A stretch of 21,472 nt of DNA from an uncultured Clostridia bacterium (GCA_937894955.1 CALAXO010000165.1:1-21472), one strand, 5' to 3'. Counted from the first letter of the stretch, positions 7,092 to 12,186 are shown. Translations and numbers: made by a program. Notes: generated from the letters alone by a model not told the origin.

Positions 7092-9089
7092 TTATTTTGT
7101 CAGAATTTTTGTTATACAGTCGGTAAACTCAACAGGGTTGTCTATTTTTAGTCCCGCTGCAAGCAAAGCTTGATTGTAGACAAGCTTCGAACAAACCGCA
7201 AGGTCTTCCCCGCCTGCCTGCTTTGCACGCTTAAGGGCGTCGAAAACAGGATGATTCGGATTAAGCTCGAGGATACGCTCCGCTTTTGTTCCGCCGCCGA
7301 GAGGCATTGCGCTGAGAACCTTCTCCATTTCAAGTGAGAGCGGACCTTCGCTTGTCAAGCCCGCCGGTGCATCGGCAAGCCTTGCGGAAAGACGCACTTC
7401 CTTCACGCTGTCGCCCAAAGCCGCCTTGATTGCATCAAGCAGATCCTTATTCTCCTTCTGCTTCTCTTCCATTGCCTTTTTCTCATCCTCGGTTGCAGCA
7501 TGGATATCGTTATCTGTAATGGATTTGAAGGGTTTGCCGTCATAACCGTTCATCATTTTGACCATGAATTCATCAACGTTCTCTGTCATGAGCAAAATAT
7601 CAAAGCCCTTATCTATCAGGTATTTGTACTGCGGAAGCGTCCGCACAGCTTCAATGCTTTCACCGCAGGCATAATAAATCTCGGTTTGATTCTCGCAAAG
7701 CGTATCAACATACTCACGAAGCGTTATCAGCTTATCCTGTTTTGCGGAATGATACAGCAGCAAATCTCTCAGTAATTCCGATTCCATACCGTATGATTCG
7801 TAGATGCCGTACTTAAGCGAAAGGCCAAACGTCTTGAAGAACTTTTCATAATTCTCACGCTTATCCTTAAGGAGTTTTTCAAGTTCGGATTTAATCTTTT
7901 TCTTAAGGCCGTTTGCAATCGCACGAAGCTGACGGTTCTGCTGAAGCATCTCACGAGAAATATTCAAGGAAATATCGGCAGAATCAACAAGTCCTTTCAC
8001 GAACCCGAAGTATTCCGGAAGAAGCTCCTCGCAGGAATCCATAATCATAACACCGTTGCTGTAAAGCTGCAATCCGCGCTTATAGCTCTTTGAGTACAAG
8101 TTGTACGGTGCCTGTGCGGGTATGAACAGGATTGAATTATAGCTGAGGGCACCCTCCGCTTTTGTGTGAATGTGAAGCAGCGGGGCTTCGTAATCATGGA
8201 ATTTATCCATATAGAAGCTGTTGTAATCTTCATCGGTAAGCTCACTTTTATTTCTACGCCAAAGCGGAACCATGCTGTTGAGTGTTTGATCTTCTTCAAC
8301 GGTTTCATACTCCGGCTCATCATGGCGGTGTTCGCAGCTGCACTCGCCTTCGGAATCATGTTCGCAGTTACATTCGTCATCATGATCGTGCTCGCAGCTG
8401 CACTCGCCTTCAGCATCATGTTCGCAGTTGCATTCATGCGTTTTTTCGCGCTGAGTCTCAACAAGCATCCTGATAGGATAGCGAATATAGTCGGAATACT
8501 TCCTTACAAGTTCACGGATGGTGTATGTTTCAAGATAGCTGTCATACCTTTCGTCATCGGTATTGTCCTTCAAGTACAGTGTAATAACTGTTCCGTAGGA
8601 GTCCTTCTGTGCGGGTTCAACTGTGTAGCCATCAAGGCCTTCGGACTCCCATTGCCATGCCTCGTCGCTGCCGTATGCGCGGCTGAGAACGGTGATCTTT
8701 TTGCTGACCATGAACGCTGAATAGAATCCAACACCAAACTGACCGATAACATCCATATCATCCTTATCAAGTTCATTGTCGTTCTTAAATGCAAGTGTGC
8801 CGCTCTTGGCAATTGTGCCAAGGTTTGATTCCAACTCTTCCTTTGTCATGCCGATGCCGTTGTCGGAAATCGTCAATGTGCGTGCCGTTTTGTCTGCGGC
8901 GATGCGGATTTCGAGATCTCCGCGCTTGATATCGGAATTGTCCGTAAGGGTTCTGAAATAAAGTTTATCAAGCGCATCGCTTGCATTCGAAATCAACTCA
9001 CGAAGGAAAATCTCTTTGTTTGTGTAAACAGAGTTGATCATAAGATCAAGCAACCGCTTGGATTCCGTTTTAAACTGTTTCTTTGCCAT
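7092..9089 (-). CDS. htpG: HSP90-family chaperone HtpG with a Cys/His repeat insert
   Basis: ATP-dependent cytosolic chaperone of 665 residues. ATG 9089 follows GAGGTGAT. The N-terminal GHKL ATPase shows Glu31 and Asn35 (RELISNASDALDK), DNGIGM with Asp76 and GQFGVGFYSAFMV. The middle domain begins about MVPLWRRNKSELTDEDY and contains SREMLQQNR; a normal C-terminal dimerisation domain ends in TDCITKILTK. Between N and middle domains, residues 218-258 form four decapeptide repeats of pattern E-C-[NS]-C-E-H-x4 with eight Cys and seven His, unlike the short linker of standard bacterial HtpG. The 60-bp DNA duplication (8319-8438) shows recent tandem growth. The remainder is typical and uninterrupted. 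A CIRCE element and sigma-A promoter lie upstream, so HrcA heat-shock control is likely. Confidence 0.96.
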   Translation of the reverse strand: MAKKQFKTESKRLLDLMINSVYTNKEIFLRELISNASDALDKLYFRTLTDNSDIKRGDLEIRIAADKTARTLTISDNGIGMTKEELESNLGTIAKSGTLAFKNDNELDKDDMDVIGQFGVGFYSAFMVSKKITVLSRAYGSDEAWQWESEGLDGYTVEPAQKDSYGTVITLYLKDNTDDERYDSYLETYTIRELVRKYSDYIRYPIRMLVETQREKTHECNCEHDAEGECSCEHDHDDECNCEHDSEGECSCEHRHDEPEYETVEEDQTLNSMVPLWRRNKSELTDEDYNSFYMDKFHDYEAPLLHIHTKAEGALSYNSILFIPAQAPYNLYSKSYKRGLQLYSNGVMIMDSCEELLPEYFGFVKGLVDSADISLNISREMLQQNRQLRAIANGLKKKIKSELEKLLKDKRENYEKFFKTFGLSLKYGIYESYGMESELLRDLLLYHSAKQDKLITLREYVDTLCENQTEIYYACGESIEAVRTLPQYKYLIDKGFDILLMTENVDEFMVKMMNGYDGKPFKSITDNDIHAATEDEKKAMEEKQKENKDLLDAIKAALGDSVKEVRLSARLADAPAGLTSEGPLSLEMEKVLSAMPLGGGTKAERILELNPNHPVFDALKRAKQAGGEDLAVCSKLVYNQALLAAGLKIDNPVEFTDCITKILTK
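8316..8438 (-). repeat. Minisatellite encoding four ECxCEH decapeptides inside htpG
   Basis: The repeat is 30 bp taken four times, or 60 bp taken twice with high identity. Units read ECNCEHDAEG, ECSCEHDHDD, ECNCEHDSEG and ECSCEHRHDE. The period is a multiple of three, so copy number can change without breaking the frame. CxC and H/D groups suggest binding of a soft or transition metal; this is inferred. Confidence 0.9.
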
Positions 9090-9168
9090 TTATATCACCT
9101 CGTTAATTATAATCGTTGTTGTTCGGCGAACATATCGAATTTGCTGTGAATTGGATTACGTTCACCTG

Positions 9169-9195
9169 TCAGCACTCGTCTTTTTTGAGTGCTAA
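9169..9195. promoter_or_regulatory. CIRCE element (HrcA operator) of htpG
   Basis: TCAGCACTC (9169-9177), nine bases, and GAGTGCTAA (9187-9195) match the CIRCE consensus TTAGCACTC-N9-GAGTGCTAA with a single substitution in one arm. It lies just downstream of the minus-strand -10 box, where bound HrcA would block transcription until heat or misfolding stress. In Bacillus subtilis htpG is not controlled by CIRCE. Confidence 0.93.
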
Positions 9196-9199
9196 CACT

Positions 9200-9228
9200 A
9201 TTTTATACCTGTTTGCCTCCGTTGTCAA
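9200..9228 (-). promoter_or_regulatory. Sigma-A promoter of htpG
   Basis: On the minus strand TTGACA (9228-9223), a 17-nt spacer and TAAAAT (9205-9200). The expected start falls at the edge of the CIRCE element. Confidence 0.85.
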
Positions 9229-9354
9229 TAGTTTTTCATAAATTTTCTCCGAATTGAAAATCGCCGCATTTATCGTCACTGCGATTTGTTCTTGTTTGTT
9301 TTCGTTATGCCGCTGCACCGCTGTCTGTCAGTTTTCGAGCAAATCAGGTATATG

Positions 9355-9388
9355 CAAAAACCCGGACAACCCATCGCGAGCTGCCCGG
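9355..9388 (-). terminator. Intrinsic terminator, minus strand
   Basis: On the minus strand CCGGGCA and TGTCCGG form a 7-bp stem (one G-U) followed by GTTTTTG. It is the last of several hairpins downstream of the tRNA and also insulates htpG. The rest of 9241-9450 contains no gene that I can support. Confidence 0.55.
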
Positions 9389-9455
9389 TATTGTTCTGGG
9401 GCAGATACAACAGCCCTGGTTTTCACTGCTTTGAGTTTCATGTGACATAATCAAA

Positions 9456-9477
9456 CAAAAAAGCACCTTCAAGTGCC
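9456..9477 (-). terminator. Intrinsic terminator after the second tRNA 3'-end copy
   Basis: On the minus strand GCACTT-GA-AGGTGC folds into a short stem followed by six T (plus-strand A-run at 9456-9461). It comes about 10 nt after the CCA of the duplicated tRNA end. Confidence 0.6.
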
Positions 9478-9486
9478 ATTTTTGCC

Positions 9487-9506
9487 TGGTGGGGATGAAG
9501 GGACTC
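9487..9506 (-). repeat. Second copy of the tRNA-Val 3' end (20 bp)
   Basis: The 20 bases at 9487-9506 equal those at 9668-9687, covering the CCA, discriminator, 3' acceptor strand and half of the T arm. The rest of a tRNA is absent, so this is not a second gene. The copies lie 181 bp apart in the same direction. Confidence 0.85.
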
Positions 9507-9621
9507 TCCGCTCAAATCGTCCTCTGCTTGCACTTCCGTGCTGCGCGTTCGGACTGCTTTCGCTCCCCGGCCGGGCAAAACGCTCCACAGGAGCGTTTTG
9601 TTTCCCCCGGCTTCGAGTCCC
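9500..9621 (-). ncRNA. Candidate structured RNA element downstream of tRNA-Val
   Basis: On the minus strand the 122 nt nest as follows. Outer GGGACTC (9621-9615) pairs with GAGTCCC (9506-9500). GCCGGG (9611-9606) pairs with CCCGGC (9575-9570) and encloses a 10-bp hairpin AAAACGCTCC/GGAGCGTTTT with a 3-nt loop. Next come GC-GAAA-GC, then GTCC/GGAC around GCAC-GGAA-GTGC. GNRA-type tetraloops and several perfect stems suggest a folded RNA. It overlaps the duplicated tRNA end. I know no named RNA family that it matches with certainty. Confidence 0.45.
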
Positions 9622-9633
9622 GTAGACATAACC

Positions 9634-9667
9634 AAACACAGAGGCACCCGCCGGGTGCCTCTGTGTT
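9634..9667 (-). terminator. Long hairpin immediately after tRNA-Val
   Basis: AAACACAGAGGCACCC pairs perfectly with GGGTGCCTCTGTGTTT around GGC (minus strand), a 16-bp stem that starts right at the tRNA CCA. The following run is only TTTGG, so it may act as terminator or as 3'-end processing signal. Confidence 0.7.
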
Positions 9668-9744
9668 TGGTGGGGATGAAGGGACTCGAACCCCCGACCT
9701 CTTCGATGTGAGCGAAGCGCGCTAACCAGCTGAGCCACATCCCC
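9668..9744 (-). tRNA. tRNA-Val, anticodon CAC, CCA encoded
   Basis: Acceptor GGGGATG pairs with CATCCCC, followed by discriminator A and an encoded CCA. The D arm holds AGCTGGTTAGC. The anticodon stem CTTCG/CGAAG encloses CTCACAT, which gives anticodon CAC (reads GUG, valine). The T loop is TTCGAGT; its stem contains two G-U pairs. The 3' end is duplicated at 9487-9506. Confidence 0.95.
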
Positions 9745-9754
9745 AAACATGCGT

Positions 9755-9783
9755 ATTTTACCACTGTTTGCATCCGTTTGCAA
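9755..9783 (-). promoter_or_regulatory. Sigma-A promoter of tRNA-Val
   Basis: On the minus strand TTGCAA (9783-9778), a 17-nt spacer and TAAAAT (9760-9755), ending 10 nt before the tRNA 5' end. Confidence 0.75.
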
Positions 9784-9927
9784 TGCTTTAAATGTAATAT
9801 TTAAACAGACGATTTAACTCAAAGTATTCTCCTCGGTTAAATCCACTTATTTTAAAATTCGTTTTGTGAATACCGACATTTCAGGATAGACTGAAAAGAT
9901 GCGTCAACGCCGGCAAAAGATTAGACG

Positions 9928-10227
9928 GTGTGGTATAATTACGGAGATGGTTCAAGAGTCGCTGTGTATGTCGTTTGAAGAGGAAAGAAACGTGCACGTG
10001 TTCATCACCGAACAACAAAATGGTAAAACGTTTATGTGGATCCGCAAACCGGAGATCGAGTGAATATTGACAGACGCTTAAACCTTGCTGTAAAAGGTAT
10101 GACTGAAATTTCAAGAATTGATAATTTAAAGCCAAGTAAATACATAAACGGATGCGTAAGGAGGAGAAAAGATGATAAGCAAAAAAACGACCAAAACAGT
10201 TCGAACAGGTCAAGGAAAAAGAATTGA
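9928..10227 (+). pseudogene. Remnant of a papain-fold (Tox-PL-like) toxin C-terminal domain
   Basis: Three consecutive frames give one continuous protein pattern: VWYNYGDGSRVAVYVV up to a TGA at about 9972, then ERNVHVFITEQQNGKTF, then YVDPQTGDRVNIDRRLN with ISRIDNLKPSKYINGC at the end. The HVF...NGK.VYVDPQTG...RIDNL sequence is the hallmark of papain-fold glutamine-deamidase-like toxin domains found at the C terminus of polymorphic toxins and phage-linked proteins. The frame breaks twice, each time as if one base had been lost (near 9975 and 10031), and the catalytic Cys part is missing upstream. It is therefore a dead fragment. The last frame stays open to 10227 and overlaps the next small gene. 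The domain call rests on motif memory. Confidence 0.55.
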
Positions 10228-10354
10228 TCGGATAGGGAGTTCCGATGTTAAGGAGAAACACTCAGACAGAGAGCCCCCGCCCTCATATTTCAGGCGTTAC
10301 GATAAAAATCATAAGCCAAACCTTGATGAAAGCGGACACATTATACCCGGATAA
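10172..10354 (+). CDS. Small basic protein of unknown function, 60 aa
   Basis: ATG 10172 follows AAGGAGGAG at ideal spacing, the strongest ribosome-binding site in this accessory stretch, which supports a real or recently real gene. The product (MISKKTTKTVRTGQGKRIDR..., with EPPPSYFRRYDKNHK) is highly charged, has no Cys, no signal peptide and no membrane segment. I do not recognise the family. It overlaps the tail of the toxin remnant and is followed by a terminator at 10380. A partner or immunity role is possible from position only. It may also be the N-terminal part of a longer, truncated protein. Confidence 0.5.
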   Translation: MISKKTTKTVRTGQGKRIDRIGSSDVKEKHSDREPPPSYFRRYDKNHKPNLDESGHIIPG

Positions 10355-10379
10355 TGAGCACGAAGAGACTCATCGTTCT

Positions 10380-10411
10380 ACCGTCAGCGATTTTTCGCGG
10401 GCGGTATTTTT
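10380..10411 (+). terminator. Intrinsic terminator, first of the ACCGTC hairpin family
   Basis: ACCGTC (10380-10385) pairs with GGCGGT (10400-10405), with an inner GCGA/TCGC stem, followed by ATTTTT. It resembles the hairpins at 11315 and 11839, and like them is followed by the ribosome-binding site of the next cassette. Confidence 0.65.
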
Positions 10412-10469
10412 ATGTCTAAAACATGAGCCTTATTAATGTTTCAAGAAAAAAACGGAGTGAGGTAAAAAT

Positions 10470-10538
10470 ATGGGCGGAAGAGGAGGCGAAAGTCGACTTT
10501 CGACAGTATCCTATCCCGCTTTGCCTTTAGGCTGGTAA
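10470..10538 (+). pseudogene. Truncated MGGRG-type reading frame (22 codons)
   Basis: ATG 10470 follows GAGGTAAAAAT and begins MGGRGGESRLS, the same head and ribosome-binding context as the intact gene at 11364. It stops after 22 codons. A different frame across 10490-10567 stays open and ends AVWYNG, which recalls the C-terminal VWYN of the intact copy. A head and a tail joined by a deletion with frameshift is the best reading. Confidence 0.45.
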
Positions 10539-10559
10539 AATCTCAAGCTGTATGGTATA

Positions 10560-10715
10560 ATGGGTAGCAGAGGTTCTTCAAATGGATTTATCTCAAGGCT
10601 GCCAAACCATAAGGAAGCGCTGGTATTGCAGAGAAAACTAAAGGGTTATTTGCTCAATCCCGCCAAAAGTAAGGGCAAGCACAAGCTGCTTAATGCGATT
10701 GGCTATACTATGTAA
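10560..10715 (+). CDS. Short MGSRG-headed protein with a DUF6883-like body, 51 aa, probably truncated
   Basis: ATG 10560 opens MGSRGSSNGFIS, followed by LPNHKEALVLQRKLKGYLLNP and GKHKLLNAIGYTM. The second part looks like the start of DUF6883-type proteins, which occur in phage and polymorphic-toxin loci and are normally about 90-110 residues, so this would be a C-terminal truncation. The bases AGAGGTTCTTCAA are identical to the head of the gene at 11364. There is no clear Shine-Dalgarno; the start overlaps the stop of an upstream frame (TAG 10565-10567), so coupled translation is possible. Body assignment is from motif memory and is tentative. Confidence 0.4.
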   Translation: MGSRGSSNGFISRLPNHKEALVLQRKLKGYLLNPAKSKGKHKLLNAIGYTM

Positions 10716-10780
10716 AACTCACCAAGGGAGCGGCACACCACGCTTAATAACGGCATACAGAGACAGCAAAGGAGAGAAAG

Positions 10781-10977
10781 ATGACTAAAAGAATTAAATT
10801 GTATGACTCAGTAAAGATTAAAGATGGCGGGAGTACCGGTGTCGTTGTGGACATATACACCGACGGCAGTGCGAATTTCCCGGTTTATTTCGTTGAAAAA
10901 AGGCGATGAATGCAAGGTGGGAGTACCGGAAAAAGACCTCGTCTGGTGTAAATCGGATGAAATTGAGCTTATTTGAT
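10781..10977 (+). pseudogene. Small beta-rich protein (DUF4926/SH3-like), frameshifted in an A-run
   Basis: ATG 10781 after GGAGAGAAAG begins MTKRIKLYDSVKIKDGGSTGVVVDIYTDG and reads to PVYFVEK, where a six-A run is followed by an in-frame TGA at 10907-10909. Removing one A gives GDECKVGVPEKDLVWCKSDEIELI, ending at TGA 10975-10977, for about 64 residues in all. The pattern of short strands and G-S-T-G-VVV turn resembles small SH3-like/DUF4926 proteins. Its 3' end and the downstream bases are homologous to those of the gene at 11124. The shift is either a decay mutation or a homopolymer sequencing error. Confidence 0.5.
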
Positions 10978-11123
10978 TTTTCGACCATCGGCAACTCGGC
11001 TTTAAAAGCGGACATGATGCTCGGCGTAACCTGTAAGGCAAGATTCAGAACCGGGTGGAGAATCGATGCGGGGCAAACTGCTCCGCGCTTTGTGACAGCG
11101 TACAGAATAGGAGTGAATAAAAA

Positions 11124-11306
11124 ATGAAGTTTGAATTAGGTGACAGAGTCAGAATCATTGCAAGCGGGCAAACGGGTTCCATATGTGATGCAGAAATGGT
11201 ATGCGGGCGTCCCAGGTACATCGTGGATTGCTTCGGCGAATGCGACAGCGAATCCCTAATTGATTGTGCTATTCCGGTAGATGAAGACGAGATTGAGCCT
11301 ATTTGA
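11124..11306 (+). CDS. Small SH3/KOW-like protein, 60 aa
   Basis: ATG 11124 follows AGGAGTGAAT. The 60-residue product starts MKFELGDRVRIIASGQTGSI, a fold signature of small SH3-like or KOW-like barrels (G-D-x-V-R-I ... G-x-T-G), then VCGRPRYIVDCFGECDSESL and ends VDEDEIEPI. It is acidic, soluble and has four Cys. The last codons and trailing bases match those of the frameshifted gene at 10781, so the two are paralogues. A terminator follows at 11315. Such proteins accompany phage and toxin cassettes in Firmicutes; no activity can be stated. Confidence 0.6.
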   Translation: MKFELGDRVRIIASGQTGSICDAEMVCGRPRYIVDCFGECDSESLIDCAIPVDEDEIEPI

Positions 11307-11314
11307 TTTTCCCG

Positions 11315-11342
11315 ACCGTCGGCAATTCAACCGACGGTTTTT
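11315..11342 (+). terminator. Intrinsic terminator, ACCGTCGG family
   Basis: ACCGTCGG (11315-11322), loop CAATTCAA and CCGACGGT (11331-11338), with T-run to 11342. Eight perfect base pairs. The same left arm and loop recur at 11839. Confidence 0.85.
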
Positions 11343-11363
11343 ATTAAGCGAGATGAGGTAAAA

Positions 11364-11762
11364 ATGGGCGGCAGAGGTTCTTCAAGCGGAATGTCCGTCA
11401 AGGGTAGAAAGTACGGAAGTCAGTATCACACGGTTTTGACAGACGGAAACATAAAATTTGTTGAGAAGAATGACAGAACTTCCGAGTCATTAATGGAAAC
11501 AATGACTAAAGGGAGAGTGTATGTTGTCGTTGGCGGACACGATATTCTTCAAATAATCTATTTCGATAGTGAAAACAGAAGGAAAAAGACAATAGATCTT
11601 ACTCATCGCCACAAAAATGAAAATCCTCATGTTCACCATGGATATGAGCATAACGAAAACGATGGGCCAAAGGGAGCAACATCGCCTGACACATTTGAAA
11701 AAAGAATGATTGAACATGTGAGAAGAGTGTGGTATAATAATAAACATCAGACGATAGTTTAA
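11364..11762 (+). CDS. MGGRG-type phage/ICE-associated protein, 132 aa, apparently intact
   Basis: ATG 11364 follows GATGAGGTAAAA. The product begins MGGRGSSSGMSVKGRKYGSQYHTVL, then GNIKFVEKND, ETMTKGRVYVVVGG, a His-rich stretch THRHKNENPHVHHGYEHNEND and the C-terminal RRVWYNNKH. I recognise this architecture from uncharacterised Firmicutes proteins in phages and integrative elements, often beside minor capsid or toxin genes; no function is known to me. It has no signal peptide or membrane helix. The His cluster might bind metal. It is the only full-length member of the head-sharing group here and has its own hairpins after it. Confidence 0.7.
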   Translation: MGGRGSSSGMSVKGRKYGSQYHTVLTDGNIKFVEKNDRTSESLMETMTKGRVYVVVGGHDILQIIYFDSENRRKKTIDLTHRHKNENPHVHHGYEHNENDGPKGATSPDTFEKRMIEHVRRVWYNNKHQTIV

Positions 11763-11790
11763 GCATGGGAGAATGCGGTATATCCGTGGT

Positions 11791-11808
11791 CCTCGTTCAA
11801 ATCGAGGT
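11791..11808 (+). other. T-arm-like hairpin without a tRNA
   Basis: The stem CCTCG/CGAGG encloses TTCAAAT, exactly the form of a tRNA T arm. No acceptor, D or anticodon stem fits around it. A tRNA 3' fragment left from an integration site, or chance, are both possible. Confidence 0.3.
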
Positions 11809-11838
11809 GTCTGGTGCGGCACGATAACGTGCTTTTCA

Positions 11839-11866
11839 ACCGTCGGCAATTCAGCCGGCGGTTTTT
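11839..11866 (+). terminator. Intrinsic terminator, ACCGTCGG family
   Basis: ACCGTCGG (11839-11846), loop CAATTCAG and CCGGCGGT (11855-11862), followed by a T5 run. The first 15 bases are identical to the terminator at 11315. Confidence 0.85.
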
Positions 11867-11903
11867 GATTACATTAAATTTTTAAATGAGAGGGGTGTGA
11901 AAC

Positions 11904-12107
11904 GTGAGCAGACCGCAGGACAAGCATTTGATTCCCATGACGGAACGAAGCGAAGAGGAAGCTTACGCTATACGTTCTGCAGGCGGCAAGGCTGATCAAG
12001 GTATAGGTTGGCGCGGAATAACAATTATTAATGCGCAAAGTGCGCCTCTCCCTTCTTGCCGTATCGATTCATTCATGATTTTGGATAAAACCGCAAAAAA
12101 CGATTGA
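11904..12107 (+). pseudogene. Truncated KGG-motif phage-type protein
   Basis: GTG 11904 follows GAGAGGGGTG. The start MSRPQDKHLIPMTERSEEEAYAIRSAGGKA matches the N terminus of small phage/element proteins that read roughly R-S-x-E-E-A-x-E-x-G-x-K-G-G-x-A-S-G (KGG motif, seen near terminase genes). After GGKA the pattern is lost and the frame runs to TGA 12107 without family features. It is probably a 3'-truncated remnant joined to chromosomal DNA, which would place the right border of the accessory region near 12000. Confidence 0.5.
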
Positions 12108-12132
12108 CGTTTTCTGTCAAATATGCTATCCT
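12104..12132 (+). promoter_or_regulatory. Sigma-A promoter of the aminopeptidase gene
   Basis: TTGACG (12104-12109), a 17-nt spacer and TATCCT (12127-12132). The start codon is 55 nt further on. Confidence 0.7.
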
Positions 12133-12186
12133 GTCTATACTGATTGCGCTGCAACGGTGAAAGTATTGAAAAGGAGACAGGATTCA

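Noticed and set aside
8166..8720. Plus-strand 184-codon frame encoding a very hydrophobic protein
   Set aside because: It is the antisense of the htpG Cys/His repeat and nearby codons; the hydrophobicity comes from reading Glu/Cys/His codons in reverse. No ribosome-binding site, and htpG is certain.
9480..9530. A second tRNA gene at the duplicated 3' end
   Set aside because: Only the CCA, 3' acceptor strand and half of the T arm are present; no partner acceptor, D or anticodon stem can be found.
9438..9783. Frames of about 80-110 codons on both strands across the tRNA (for example with FGDVAQLVSALRSHRRGRGFESL)
   Set aside because: These are translations of the tRNA-Val gene, its terminator and the repeat element. 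Such frames are commonly mis-annotated as proteins.
9881..10261. Minus-strand 126-codon frame
   Set aside because: Antisense to the toxin remnant and the 60-codon gene, with no Shine-Dalgarno and no recognisable family.
10890..10910. Programmed -1 frameshift in the A6 run
   Set aside because: The frame needed downstream is +1, and the 0-frame codons do not form the usual X-XXY-YYZ slippery heptamer, so decay or a sequence error is more likely.
11760..11835. A tRNA gene around the T-arm-like hairpin
   Set aside because: The seven bases after the hairpin have no complementary 5' acceptor strand upstream, and no anticodon arm fits.
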